64,000 nucleotides of DNA from Methylovorus sp. MM2 (GTDB taxonomy: Bacteria > Pseudomonadota > Gammaproteobacteria > Burkholderiales > Methylophilaceae), in the NCBI RefSeq assembly GCF_001648895.1, contig NZ_LXUF01000001.1, positions 558,001-622,000 on the forward strand. The letters run 5' to 3'. Each line of letters starts with the position of its first letter. The first letter of the stretch is position 1. A program made the translations under genes and the position numbers. This document shows positions 10,485 to 19,553 of this stretch, piece after piece. The notes under the pieces are model-generated. The model had not been told where the DNA came from, did no database searches, and was given only the letters and a program-made list of their open reading frames with translations.

Positions 10485-11555
10485 TTACGCGACTTGATTC
10501 AAAAACACGCGCACATTGCGTGGGCGTATAAAGACGCTTTGACCTTCGGTGAGACTAAGCTCGCGGAAACGTTCACGTGTCAGCTCAGCTTCGATCAGTT
10601 CAGGGTTATCTGCACGTTGCAGTTCTAATCTGACAAGCGGGCCGATAGCGTGAATGTAGTTAACTGTGGCTTCAAACGCATGCTCGCCATCGGCTTCTTT
10701 TAATACTTCGATATCGTGCGGACGAACATAAGCGAAAGCCGGGCTATCTTTTGTTTCTTGATGTGCATCAAGTTGAAGCTCGATGCCACCAATCTGTGCA
10801 CGGCCTTCATTCACGCGGCTGTGGAACAGATTCACGTTACCAAGGAACTGGTATACGAATGGAGAGGCTGGTGCGTCGTAAACTTCCTGCGGGCTGCCAA
10901 TCTGTTCAACTTGACCGTGGTTCATCACTACGATGCGGTCGGCTACTTCAAGTGCCTCTTCCTGATCATGCGTGACGAAAACGCTGGTGATATGTAGTTC
11001 GTCATGTAAGCGGCGTAACCAGCGACGAAGATCCTTACGAACCTTTGCGTCCAATGCACCGAACGGCTCATCGAGCAATAACACTTTAGGTTCTACCGCC
11101 AAGGCACGTGCCAAAGCAATACGTTGACGTTGCCCACCGGATAGTTGTGGCGGATAACGGTCTGCAAGCCAGTCCAGTTGTACCAACTCAAGTAGTTTAT
11201 GAACGCGTTTGCTGATCTCCGCATCTGATGGACGAGTAGCCTTGGGGCGCACGCGTAAGCCAAAGGCTACGTTCTCGAATACCGACATATGGCGGAACAG
11301 CGCATAGTGCTGAAATACAAAGCCTACTTCACGTTCGCGTACATCGCGTTCAGTGGCATTCGAGCCATGAAAAAGGATGTTGCCGGAATCAGGTGTCTCA
11401 AGGCCCGCGATGATGCGCAGCAGGGTGGTCTTACCGCAACCTGATGGGCCGAGCAGGGCTACCAGCTCGCCACTGGGAACATCAAGGCTGATGTTCTTTA
11501 GTGCCTGAAAGCTGCCGAAGTCTTTTGTGATATTACGAATCTCGATACTCATCAT
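10485..11555 (-). CDS. cysA: sulfate/thiosulfate ABC transporter ATP-binding protein
   Basis: ATPase that powers sulfate and thiosulfate import through CysT/CysW. The 356-residue protein shows Walker [10 protein letters not shown] near residue 37, the signature [14 protein letters not shown], Walker [12 protein letters not shown] and the switch histidine in [11 protein letters not shown]-terminal TOBE-like regulatory part spans about 240-356. Last gene of the minus-strand run cysT-cysW-cysA, 42 bases after cysW. The gene could start at either of two adjacent ATGs. Confidence 0.96.
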   Translation of the reverse strand: MMSIEIRNITKDFGSFQALKNISLDVPSGELVALLGPSGCGKTTLLRIIAGLETPDSGNILFHGSNATERDVREREVGFVFQHYALFRHMSVFENVAFGLRVRPKATRPSDAEISKRVHKLLELVQLDWLADRYPPQLSGGQRQRIALARALAVEPKVLLLDEPFGALDAKVRKDLRRWLRRLHDELHITSVFVTHDQEEALEVADRIVVMNHGQVEQIGSPQEVYDAPASPFVYQFLGNVNLFHSRVNEGRAQIGGIELQLDAHQETKDSPAFAYVRPHDIEVLKEADGEHAFEATVNYIHAIGPLVRLELQRADNPELIEAELTRERFRELSLTEGQSVFIRPRNVRVFLNQVA

Positions 11556-11597
11556 TTCGCCTTTGTATTTTTTAACTGCGTATGCACTATTTGCAAA

Positions 11598-12494
11598 TCA
11601 TTCTTCTATCTGTTCATCAATAATGACATCGCGCGAAGCCTGCCATTCAATAAAACTTTTCAGCGCCAATGTCAGTAATGCCAGAAATGCCAATAACGAT
11701 GCGACCGCGAATGCCGCAGCGTAGTTGTATTCGTTATAAAGAATTTCGACATGCAAGGGCATGGTATTAGTCAATCCACGGATATGGCCTGATACAACCG
11801 ATACCGCGCCAAATTCGCCCATTGCACGCGCATTGGTCAGAATCACGCCATATAGCAGACCCCATTTGATATTGGGTAATGTAATGCGCCAAAGTATCTG
11901 CCAACCATTTGCACCTAATACCAGCCCGGCCTCTTCTTCCTCTTTGCCTTGCGCCTGCATCAGTGGGATCAGCTCGCGTGCGATAAAAGGGAAGGTGACG
12001 AATATCGTTGCTAATACGATACCGGGGATGGCGAAGATGACTTTATGGTCATGATCAATCAACCACTCACCAAACCAGCCTTGCATACCGAATATCAAAA
12101 CATAGATCAGGCCAGCAATCACAGGCGACACTGCGAAAGGCAAATCGATCAAGGTGATCAATATGCTCTTGCCGCGGAAATCGAATTTGGCAATCGCCCA
12201 AGCTGCGGCTACACCGAAGACTAGATTCAGTGGTAATGAGATGGCTGCCGCAATTACTGTCAGCTTGATTGCGGATAAAGCATCAGGATCAACCAATGCC
12301 GCGATATAAGCTCCAAAGCCTTTGCGTAATGCTTCCGTAAACACTGCAGCAAGCGGGATGAACAGAAACAGGCTTAGAAACAATAAAGAGACAGCGATCA
12401 ACGACCAACGTACCCATGCTGGCTCTGAAGTGGCACGGCTACGCGCCACCTTTTTATTGTAACTATGTAATTGTGAAACGATGGTTGCAGACAT
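11598..12494 (-). CDS. cysW: sulfate ABC transporter permease CysW
   Basis: Inner-membrane permease subunit, 298 residues with six predicted membrane segments. The cytoplasmic EAA loop ([20 protein letters not shown]) docks on Cys[14 protein letters not shown] is the conserved stretch shared by CysT and CysW. It begins nine bases after cysT, so the two are co-transcribed. CysW is told apart from CysT by order and by a longer, hydrophilic N-terminus (about 25 residues before the first membrane segment). Confidence 0.94.
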   Translation of the reverse strand: MSATIVSQLHSYNKKVARSRATSEPAWVRWSLIAVSLLFLSLFLFIPLAAVFTEALRKGFGAYIAALVDPDALSAIKLTVIAAAISLPLNLVFGVAAAWAIAKFDFRGKSILITLIDLPFAVSPVIAGLIYVLIFGMQGWFGEWLIDHDHKVIFAIPGIVLATIFVTFPFIARELIPLMQAQGKEEEEAGLVLGANGWQILWRITLPNIKWGLLYGVILTNARAMGEFGAVSVVSGHIRGLTNTMPLHVEILYNEYNYAAAFAVASLLAFLALLTLALKSFIEWQASRDVIIDEQIEE

Positions 12495-12503
12495 ACCCTA
12501 TTC

Positions 12504-13334
12504 CTAACGTGAAGCACTGATGCGGTGATTACTCCACCACTGCAAGCCATTGATGGCGAATAACAAGATGAATGAAATCACCAGCATGACGACAGCGACT
12601 GCTGTAGCGCCTGCATAATCATATTGTTCGAGTTTGGTGATAATGATTAGTGGCGTAATCTCAGACACCATCGGCATATTACCGGCGATAAAAATTACCG
12701 AGCCATATTCCCCGATCGCGCGGGCAAATGCCAGAGCAAATCCGGTTAACAATGCAGGCCAAAGTGCAGGCAGAATAACGCGGCTGAATGTCTGCCAGCG
12801 ATTGGCACCCAAGCTGGCAGCGGCTTCTTCTGTTTCCGCTTCTAAGTCTTCAAGTACGGGTTGTACGGTACGTACCACGAAAGGCAAGCCGATAAACGTG
12901 AGGGCAACCACTACACCTAATGGCGTAAATGCGACTTTAATGCCATGCGGCTCAAGTATGCTGCCTATCCAGCCATTGCTTGCATATACCGCGGTGAGTG
13001 CGATACCCGCGACTGCTGTAGGCAGTGCGAAAGGTAGATCGACCAATGCATCTACCAGCTTCTTGCCTGGAAAGGTATAGCGTGTCAGTACCCATGCGGT
13101 CAATAAGCCGAATATGGCATTTAGCACTGCCCCGATAAGCGATGCGCCGAACGTCAATTTATAGGACGCCACCACGCGAGGCGCAGTAACCACCTGCCAG
13201 AACTCTGCCAAGCTTAGCTCTGTGGTTTTAAGGAATGCGGCCGACAGTGGGATGAGTACGATCAAGCTTAGGTAAAGCAGGGTGTAGCCTAGAGATAAGT
13301 TGAACCCCGGTAGAACGTTTTTATGTTTAGCCAT
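12504..13334 (-). CDS. cysT: sulfate ABC transporter permease CysT (CysU)
   Basis: Second permease subunit, 276 residues, with the LSLGYTLLYLSLIVLIPL first segment, EEAAASLGANRWQTFSRV coupling loop and GEYGSVIFIAGNMP, all typical of CysT. First gene of cysT-cysW-cysA. The 162 bases upstream, before the EAL gene, are AT-rich and could hold a separate promoter, so it may be transcribed both on its own and by read-through from the binding-protein gene at 15412. Confidence 0.94.
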   Translation of the reverse strand: MAKHKNVLPGFNLSLGYTLLYLSLIVLIPLSAAFLKTTELSLAEFWQVVTAPRVVASYKLTFGASLIGAVLNAIFGLLTAWVLTRYTFPGKKLVDALVDLPFALPTAVAGIALTAVYASNGWIGSILEPHGIKVAFTPLGVVVALTFIGLPFVVRTVQPVLEDLEAETEEAAASLGANRWQTFSRVILPALWPALLTGFALAFARAIGEYGSVIFIAGNMPMVSEITPLIIITKLEQYDYAGATAVAVVMLVISFILLFAINGLQWWSNHRISASR

Positions 13335-13496
13335 TTAATTATTATCTTTTAAATTTGGACGCAAATGTAACAGAGTCCTTAAAGTTATAAAAATACTAAG
13401 TAATGATATTGATATAACAAAAAAGAATGAATGATGCTCTGCTACTAATGGCTTTTATATTTAGCTTCAATATCCTGAATTCGAGCAGTCCCAGTA

Positions 13497-14366
13497 TTAT
13501 GCGGCTGCTCGTATCGAGGGTCTGAACGCCTTGGTGGGTTGCAGGTCTTTCGCGATAGCTGGCCTCCCCAAAAAGTAACCCTGCAATAAAGTGCTGCCAG
13601 CTTCAATGGCGATATCCAGTTGTGTTTGGGTTTCTATACCTTTAATCACGGGTTGCGCGCCTAAGTCACGGATGATGCCGACTAAGCCCGGAATGATCTT
13701 GCGAATGCGCGGGTTGCGCTCTGCCTCTTGAATCAGGCTGATATCCAGTTTCACGAACTCTGGTGAGAGCTTCCACAATCTATCCAGATTCGAGTGTTTG
13801 CGACCAAAGCCATCAATGGCGATGCGGTAGCCGCGATCACGGTAGTTATCAATCGCCTCGACCAGTAGTTTTTCCTGCTCTACAACGCTTTCCTGTATTT
13901 CAATCACCACGCGATCTGTCGGTACCGAGTGCGTATGTAAAATGCGCTCGAAGACTTTGCCGTGCGCATTTACACTTACCAAAAGTTTTGGGTGTACGTT
14001 CAGGAAGAGATAGCCGTTATCGTTATATATCTCCCTGAAATTCAATACATGCAATGTGCGGCACACGCGGTCAAACTTAACAAGTCGACCTGATTCTTCA
14101 GCAAAGCTGAAAGCAAACTCAGGGCTGATTGTTTGCAGGTCACCAAGTGATGGTCTTAATAGAGCCTCATGCCCGAAAAGATCACCGGCTTCGCTATCGT
14201 AGATCGGCTGAAAAGCGCTCTTGAGCTGTATGCCCAGAAATGTACTGGTGAATTCCCCTTCCAGCTTCTCATCCAGACCGTAATCTTCCAAGTCAAGGTA
14301 CAGCGCTTCACGCAGCTGCGACTTGAGTTGTTCTACATTCAGTGATCCTGTGTATTTCTCAGACAT
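13497..14366 (-). CDS. degenerate EAL-domain protein in the sulfate-uptake cluster
   Basis: 289 residues: a 45-residue helical N-terminus, then an EAL (c-di-GMP phosphodiesterase) fold. Retained: EAL at 67-69, N123, E156, D185, K206, D208, E245 and Q262. Changed: the second aspartate of the DDFG motif is Gly186 (IDGFG), and the glutamate of the usual AEGVET motif is Lys242 (IKGIET). Two metal/catalytic positions are therefore lost. From family knowledge such proteins usually bind c-di-GMP without cutting it or act as protein-interaction modules; that is inference here. It lies between a sulfate/thiosulfate-binding protein gene and cysT on the same strand, so a role in regulating sulfur uptake is plausible. 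No signal peptide or sensory domain is visible. Confidence 0.85.
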   Translation of the reverse strand: MSEKYTGSLNVEQLKSQLREALYLDLEDYGLDEKLEGEFTSTFLGIQLKSAFQPIYDSEAGDLFGHEALLRPSLGDLQTISPEFAFSFAEESGRLVKFDRVCRTLHVLNFREIYNDNGYLFLNVHPKLLVSVNAHGKVFERILHTHSVPTDRVVIEIQESVVEQEKLLVEAIDNYRDRGYRIAIDGFGRKHSNLDRLWKLSPEFVKLDISLIQEAERNPRIRKIIPGLVGIIRDLGAQPVIKGIETQTQLDIAIEAGSTLLQGYFLGRPAIAKDLQPTKAFRPSIRAAA

Positions 14367-14428
14367 GAGTCTCTACTCCTTATTGCTAATCAATCTTGCT
14401 GTGACTTGCCTTTGTTGCTTAGGTCTTG

Positions 14429-15412
14429 TTACTTAGCGTAGATCTGATCAAACGTACCGCCATCGGCGAAGTGCGTTTTCTGAGCATTTGCCCATCCACC
14501 AAATACTTCATCAATCGTAAACAGGGTTAGCTGTTTGAAGTCACCTTTATGCTTAGCGGCCACAGTTTCTACACGTGGGCGCAGGTAATGTTTGACTGCA
14601 AGCTCCTGACCTTCTGGCGAATAGTGGAAGTCCAAATAGCCTTGTGCGACCGTGCGTGTTTTATGTCTATCTACAACCTTATCGACCAAGCTGATCGGGT
14701 TTTCTGCCAGTACGCTAACGGAAGGGTAAACCACCTCGAATTGGTCGCCGCCCAGCTCTTTTTTGATCAGGTTGACTTCATTCTCGAAAGTTAGCAGAGC
14801 ATCACCAATATCGCGCTGTACGAAGGTCGTCGTCGCACCTCGGCCACCTGTATCCAGAACGGGTACGTTCTTGAATAATTTGGCTACGAAATCTTTCGCC
14901 TTGGCATCGTCACCGCCTTTTTTGATTACATATCCCCATGCAGCAAGATAGGCATAACGGCCATTACCTGATGTCTTAGGGTTTGCAATCACGACACCAA
15001 CGCCAGGTTTGATGAGGTCGTCCCAATCCTTGATGTTTTTTGGATTGCCTTTGCGCACCAAGAATACAGTGGTAGATGCAGTCGGCGAGCTACCGTTAGG
15101 CAGGCGTTTCTGCCAATCTTTGGGGATCAAACGGCCTTTTTCGTAAAGAATATCGATATCAGTTGCTTGATTCATGGTGATGATATCGGCTTCAAGACCA
15201 TCTACTACTGCACGTGCCTGTTTGCTGGAACCACCATGTGACTGGTTGATGGTGACGGTTTCGCCAGTTTTCTCTTTCCAGTATTTTGCGAAAGCAGGGT
15301 TAAAGTCTTTATAGAATTCGCGTGTTACGTCATAAGATACATTGAGTAAACTCGTGTCTGCGTGAGCTGCACTTGAGAATAACAAGGCGGCAAGGATTAA
15401 ACGTTTTAACAT
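14429..15412 (-). CDS. cysP: periplasmic sulfate/thiosulfate-binding protein, CysP-like
   Basis: Substrate-binding protein for the CysTWA transporter. The 327-residue precursor has a signal peptide at 1-18 (MLKRLILAALLFSSAAHA). It has the SHGGSSKQAR ligand loop, and VRKGNPKNIKDWDDLI and NPKTSGNGRYAYLAAWG, all signatures of the Sbp/CysP family. The stretches TMNQATDI, TGGRGATTTF and LTFENEVNLI recall CysP (thiosulfate) more than Sbp, from remembered enteric sequences. It is a paralogue of the protein at 20598-21608. First gene of the minus run with the EAL gene 62 bases downstream; its upstream region is the AT-rich spacer shared with epsC. Confidence 0.9.
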   Translation of the reverse strand: MLKRLILAALLFSSAAHADTSLLNVSYDVTREFYKDFNPAFAKYWKEKTGETVTINQSHGGSSKQARAVVDGLEADIITMNQATDIDILYEKGRLIPKDWQKRLPNGSSPTASTTVFLVRKGNPKNIKDWDDLIKPGVGVVIANPKTSGNGRYAYLAAWGYVIKKGGDDAKAKDFVAKLFKNVPVLDTGGRGATTTFVQRDIGDALLTFENEVNLIKKELGGDQFEVVYPSVSVLAENPISLVDKVVDRHKTRTVAQGYLDFHYSPEGQELAVKHYLRPRVETVAAKHKGDFKQLTLFTIDEVFGGWANAQKTHFADGGTFDQIYAK

Positions 15413-15631
15413 TAAGGTTCCCCGGAAATTAAATGGCTGAAATATTGTTATGGCTGCAATATAGGCAAATCAATAAAGAATGTAAAAGAATATAAAAATA
15501 TATTGTTATATATAAATGTTATTTATTATTTAATAAAGCATCTTGTACAAATGTTGCTATTGAAATCAATAATTGTGTATAGTTATAACTAAATAGAATT
15601 TATATATAAGTAAAAATTATATATAAACGAC
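15413..15631. promoter_or_regulatory. AT-rich divergent promoter region, cysP-like / epsC
   Basis: About 220 bases, very AT-rich, with many TATA-like stretches, lying between two diverging sulfur genes. It should hold promoters for both sides, and by family knowledge a CysB-type LysR activator would bind such DNA; no exact operator can be assigned by eye. A 9-mer TATAACTAA at 15594-15602 recurs upstream of yezD (23449-23457). No ORF above 13 codons with a ribosome binding site is seen. Confidence 0.5.
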
Positions 15632-15667
15632 ACCTAGTAATAATCTAGGTTGAATATATAGTTAGCC

Positions 15668-15684
15668 GACCGGACAACCGGAAG
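15668..15684 (+). repeat. ACCGGA tandem element, copy 1 (epsC leader)
   Basis: GACCGGACAACCGGAAG: two ACCGGA units with an 8-base period. The same 17 bases with one change occur on the minus strand at 23099-23115 in front of the porin gene. May act as RNA (hairpin, exposed GGA motifs) or as DNA. Confidence 0.6.
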
Positions 15685-15714
15685 CCAGCGCGTCAAAAGA
15701 CGGCTGGCTTTTTT
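15682..15714 (+). terminator. intrinsic terminator 37 bases upstream of epsC
   Basis: Stem AAGCCAGC/GCTGGCTT plus an inner CGTC/GACG with an AAAA loop and one bulged G, then six T. It faces the epsC direction yet lies upstream of its start codon, with no gene before it on this strand, so it must end a leader or small RNA. Confidence 0.85.
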
Positions 15715-15750
15715 GTTTTCTGCATTTGGTTTTTATAGCGAGTAAAACGT

Positions 15751-16746
15751 ATGCCTGAATCATTAAATGAAGTGACATCTAGTTTGGATATATCCAAGAT
15801 CGTCGCTCAGCTTCGCGCGGTCAGACTTACGTCACTTGAAAGCCGTAATCGTCGTGAAAAACCGCCAAAATTACCATCGCGCAAAGTGCTCGGGAGCATC
15901 GTGGATGGATTAGGTGCGGCGCTTTTCCCCAATCGTTTAGGCATGCCGGATATCAAAGATGATGGTATCGATTATTTCGTTGGTCATGCCCTAGATGTTG
16001 CCTTAAGGGATTTGCTGGCTCAAGTGAAATTGGAGCTGCATTTTGCTTCGGACCTGAATGCCGAGGATGGTAATGCTCTTACTGCAAGTGGGACTAGCGC
16101 TAAAGAGATCGTAAGACAATTCGCTGAATCTTTACCTGCAATACGTATGTTGCTAGATAGCGATATTCGTGCGGCTTATGAAGGTGATCCTGCTGCGCGA
16201 AGTGTGGATGAAGTACTGGTTTGCTACCCGGGCATCACCGCAATTACGCATTATCGTTTAGCACATGTGCTGCACAAGCTGGGTGTGCCGTTGATCGCAA
16301 GAATCATCTCAGAGATCGCTCATTCGTCGACGGGTATCGATATACACCCGGGCGCGCAGATTGATGAGAGCTTCTTTATTGATCATGGTACGGGTGTGGT
16401 GATTGGTGAAACAACCATTATTGGTAAGCACGTGCGCATCTATCAAGCCGTTACGCTTGGTGCTAAGCGGTTCCCAACTGATGAGAACGGTGCATTGATC
16501 AAAGGGAACGAGCGTCACCCTATAGTAGAAGACGATGTTGTCATTTATGCCGGTGCAACTATTCTCGGACGTATCACCATCGGGCATGGTTCTGCCATCG
16601 GCGGCAATGTCTGGCTTACACACACTGTTCCACCCGGTAGCAATATCACGCAAGCGCAGATGTTAAGTAATCCCGTGCATCAAGCACAGCTAGCAGCAAC
16701 CACGAATTTATCAAACGGTAGTAAAGAACCAAAGCAGCAAAGCTGA
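15751..16746 (+). CDS. epsC: serine O-acetyltransferase (EpsC/SrpH type)
   Basis: Makes O-acetylserine from serine and acetyl-CoA, the carbon acceptor for cysteine synthesis. The 331-residue protein is longer than CysE of enterics; a helical N-terminal domain of about 170 residues precedes the left-handed beta-helix of hexapeptide repeats (GIDIHPGAQI, HGTGVVIGETTIIGKH, YQAVTLGAKRFP). It is the first gene of a plus-strand operon with the encapsulin shell (46 bases downstream) and its desulfurase cargo. The same trio occurs as srpH-srpI neighbours in cyanobacteria, where they are sulfur-regulated. The ribosome binding site is weak (GCGAG), and a terminator lies just upstream, so expression is probably controlled at the leader. 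Confidence 0.95.
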   Translation: MPESLNEVTSSLDISKIVAQLRAVRLTSLESRNRREKPPKLPSRKVLGSIVDGLGAALFPNRLGMPDIKDDGIDYFVGHALDVALRDLLAQVKLELHFASDLNAEDGNALTASGTSAKEIVRQFAESLPAIRMLLDSDIRAAYEGDPAARSVDEVLVCYPGITAITHYRLAHVLHKLGVPLIARIISEIAHSSTGIDIHPGAQIDESFFIDHGTGVVIGETTIIGKHVRIYQAVTLGAKRFPTDENGALIKGNERHPIVEDDVVIYAGATILGRITIGHGSAIGGNVWLTHTVPPGSNITQAQMLSNPVHQAQLAATTNLSNGSKEPKQQS

Positions 16747-16792
16747 AATTTTAATTTTTTAGTAGCACACTTAAATAATCAAGGAGATTTTA

Positions 16793-17710
16793 ATGGCTGA
16801 TATTCATCAAGGACATACCGCATTGGGCGATGTAGCGGCACGGACGCTTGCCAATGCGACCAAAACGGTACCCATGCTTGGCACGATTACGCCACGTTGG
16901 TTGGTACACCTCATGCAGTGGGTGCCGGTTGAAGCTGGTATCTATCGTGTTAACAAAGTAAAAGATAACCATAGCGTCGCTGTTGACTGCTCTAATAAAG
17001 ACGAACGTGAATTGCCAGCGACTTTCGTTGATTACGAAGAATGGGGCCGTGAGTATGTATTGAACGCTGTGAATACAGTGGTTGATGTACATACACGTAT
17101 CTCTGATCTTTACAGCAGCCCGCATAACCAGATTCGTGAGCAGTTACGTCTGACTATTGAAACGGTTAAAGAGCGTCAGGAAAGTGAATTGATTAACAAC
17201 GCTGAATATGGCTTGTTGCACAATATTGCACCTGAGCAAAAGGTAAAGTCACGCACCGGCGCACCAACACCTGATGACTTTGATGAACTGATCTCACGCG
17301 TGTGGAAAGAGCCTGCATTCTTCTTGGCACATCCACAAGCGATTGCCGCATTCGGTCGCGAATGTACACGTCGTGGCGTTCCACCGCCTACAGTTGCGCT
17401 GTTTGGCTCACAATTCATTACTTGGCGTGGTATTCCATTGATTCCTTGCGACAAATTGCGGGTGACTAAAGGTAAGACGAATATTCTATTGTTGAGAACA
17501 GGTGAGAGCCGTCAAGGTGTCGTTGGTCTTTACCAACCTAATTTGCCTGGTCAACAAACCATGGGTCTTTCAGTGCGCTTTATGGGTATCAACCACAAGG
17601 CGATCGCTTCGTATCTTGTGTCCTTGTATTGTTCATTAGCTGTGCTGACTGAAGATGCGATCGCTGTGTTGGAGAATGTAGACGTAGGCAACTACTATGA
17701 CTACAAGTAA
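16793..17710 (+). CDS. srpI: family 2A encapsulin nanocompartment shell protein
   Basis: HK97-fold shell protein that self-assembles into a protein nanocompartment. The 305-residue sequence has the family 2A start (ADIHQGHTALGDVAARTLAN, then TKTVPMLGTITPRWL) and the VEAGIYRVNKV segment of the SrpI group. It lacks the inserted cyclic-nucleotide-binding domain of family 2B, as its length shows. In known systems the shell encloses a cysteine desulfurase and has been linked to sulfur storage. The ribosome binding site is AAGGAG. The 3' end overlaps the cargo gene by 14 bases, the expected shell-cargo pairing. Confidence 0.95.
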   Translation: MADIHQGHTALGDVAARTLANATKTVPMLGTITPRWLVHLMQWVPVEAGIYRVNKVKDNHSVAVDCSNKDERELPATFVDYEEWGREYVLNAVNTVVDVHTRISDLYSSPHNQIREQLRLTIETVKERQESELINNAEYGLLHNIAPEQKVKSRTGAPTPDDFDELISRVWKEPAFFLAHPQAIAAFGRECTRRGVPPPTVALFGSQFITWRGIPLIPCDKLRVTKGKTNILLLRTGESRQGVVGLYQPNLPGQQTMGLSVRFMGINHKAIASYLVSLYCSLAVLTEDAIAVLENVDVGNYYDYK

Positions 17711-19523
17711 CCTTCACGATCTATCTTCGTTCGAACCTGAAGCGATATTAGCTGCAGTGCCGGGCGAGCATCCGCGTATGGCGGCTGGTTTGGCGATAGC
17801 CCGAGAGGCTAGCGAAAGCGGCAATCTGGATGTAGATGCCTTGGCGAAAATTGCCAATGAAGTGTTCTCGGATACGATGCCACGTGAATCCGGTTTTCCT
17901 GCGACAGATTCTTTTTCGGATAATGCGACGATCTATAGCGCAGGTAGCCCGACGATTGGTTCGCAAGTGCCAGCAGCGCCGTCAGCGATATCGGCTGTTC
18001 CATCTGGCGCTGCTGCATTGCAATCCGGTTTGCCTGATCTTGGCGGTAGCAATCCCGGCAGCATTGGCGCGCTTAATGTTTCGCCATTGCAATATACGCC
18101 GGACTTGATTGGTGAGGTTGATATCGCCAAGCTACTAGGTGATGTCGCGATTCCTTATGAGAACGAGCTAAAAGGTCTCTTTGGCGCTCAGCCGACTGCG
18201 ATTCCAACAACGCAGAAGACTGGTACAAGTAGTCCTTTCTACTTTTTACAGACATCTGATAACAGTTTGCAAGCAGCGCCCGCTGCGCATCCGCCGTTTG
18301 ATGCCAATCTCGTACGCAAGGATTTCCCTATCTTGCGTGAATTGGTTAATGGCAGACCATTGATCTGGTTCGATAATGCAGCTACGACACAGAAACCGCA
18401 GGCAGTGATCGATCGTATCTCATACTTTTACCAGCATGAGAACTCGAATATTCATCGTGCGGCACATGAGCTAGCTGCGCGCGCTACAGATGCATATGAA
18501 GGTGCGCGTGAGACGGTTCGTCGCTTCATCAATGCGCCTTCAATCGATAACATCGTGTTCGTACGTGGTACAACTGAAGCGATCAATCTGGTTGCCAAGA
18601 CTTGGGGCAAGAAGCATATCGGCGCTGGGGATGAGATCGTTATTTCTCATCTTGAGCATCATGCGAATATCGTCCCGTGGCAACAGTTGTGTCAGGAAAC
18701 AGGCGCCAAGTTAAAAGTGGCACCAGTCGATGATAGCGGCCAAGTCTTACTTGCTGAGTATCAACAGCTACTGACTGCTAGAACCAAGCTTGTTTCATTC
18801 ACGCAGGTGTCCAATGCGCTTGGCACGGTTACGCCTGCGCATGAGATGATCGAGATGGCACATCGGGCAGGTGCGAAAGTATTGCTTGATGGCGCACAGT
18901 CAATATCTCACATGCATACTGATGTATTGGGGCTGGATTGTGACTTCTTTGTCTTTTCAGGACACAAAGTGTTTGGCCCAACTGGTATCGGTGCGTTGTA
19001 TGGAAAATCCGATGTGTTGAACGATATGCCTGCTTGGCAAGGTGGCGGCAATATGATTCAAGACGTCACTTTTGATAAGACCGTTTACCATGAAGCACCA
19101 GCAAAGTTTGAAGCAGGTACGGGCAATATTGCCGATGCTGTTGGGCTTGGTGCTGCGCTTGAGTACGTTGAGCGTTTGGGCATTCATAATATCGCCAGAT
19201 ACGAGCATGAATTGCTTGCCTATGCCACTGATGCCATGTGCAAAGTAGCAGGCTTGCGCTTGATCGGAACGGCTAAAGAAAAAGCCAGTGTCTTGTCATT
19301 CACGCTAGCAGGCTATCAGAGTGAAGAAGTTGGCGCTGCTTTGAACAAAGAAGGCATCGCTGTTCGCTCAGGGCATCATTGTGCACAGCCTATCCTTCGT
19401 CGTTTTGGACTGGAAAATACAGTGCGGCCATCTTTAGCTTTTTACAATACGACTGCTGAGGTTGATGTATTAGTGAACGCCTTGCATAAGCTATCTTCTG
19501 CAAAAGCGATCACTGGGTTATAA
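17697..19523 (+). CDS. encapsulin cargo cysteine desulfurase with N-terminal loading domain
   Basis: 608 residues. Residues about 201-608 form a group II (SufS-like) PLP-dependent cysteine desulfurase with the PLP lysine K424 in SGHKVFGPTG and the catalytic C562 in RSGHHCAQP; it takes sulfur from cysteine to leave alanine and an enzyme persulfide. Residues 1-60 look helical. Residues 61-200 are Pro/Ala/Ser/Gly-rich and probably disordered, with islands GLPDLGG (111-117), SPLQYTPDLIGEVDIAKLLG (129-148) and SSPFYFLQT (178-186). By family knowledge this N-terminal part directs the enzyme into the encapsulin; which island does so is inference. Start overlaps the shell gene. No SufE partner is nearby. 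Confidence 0.95.
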   Translation: MTTSNLHDLSSFEPEAILAAVPGEHPRMAAGLAIAREASESGNLDVDALAKIANEVFSDTMPRESGFPATDSFSDNATIYSAGSPTIGSQVPAAPSAISAVPSGAAALQSGLPDLGGSNPGSIGALNVSPLQYTPDLIGEVDIAKLLGDVAIPYENELKGLFGAQPTAIPTTQKTGTSSPFYFLQTSDNSLQAAPAAHPPFDANLVRKDFPILRELVNGRPLIWFDNAATTQKPQAVIDRISYFYQHENSNIHRAAHELAARATDAYEGARETVRRFINAPSIDNIVFVRGTTEAINLVAKTWGKKHIGAGDEIVISHLEHHANIVPWQQLCQETGAKLKVAPVDDSGQVLLAEYQQLLTARTKLVSFTQVSNALGTVTPAHEMIEMAHRAGAKVLLDGAQSISHMHTDVLGLDCDFFVFSGHKVFGPTGIGALYGKSDVLNDMPAWQGGGNMIQDVTFDKTVYHEAPAKFEAGTGNIADAVGLGAALEYVERLGIHNIARYEHELLAYATDAMCKVAGLRLIGTAKEKASVLSFTLAGYQSEEVGAALNKEGIAVRSGHHCAQPILRRFGLENTVRPSLAFYNTTAEVDVLVNALHKLSSAKAITGL

Positions 19524-19553
19524 GCTCAAAAGTTTGTAGATTGTAATCACTAG

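Larger units (their letters stand above)
15632..15719 (+). ncRNA. candidate structured leader or small RNA upstream of epsC
   Basis: Three consecutive hairpins on the epsC strand: ACCTAG/CTAGGT (15632-15650), CCGG-ACAA-CCGG (15670-15681) and a strong terminator (15682-15714). The last begins directly after the second. An alternative pairing of AGCCG (15664-15668) with CGGCT (15701-15705) would break the terminator, so a termination/antitermination switch is possible. No cysteine-rich leader peptide is present. It does not match any riboswitch class I can recall. It could equally be a short independent RNA of about 90 bases. Confidence 0.45.

Noticed and set aside
15550-15600. Leader peptide for cysteine attenuation before epsC
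   Set aside because: The only short ORF (13 codons from the ATG near 15551) has no cysteine codon and no ribosome binding site.
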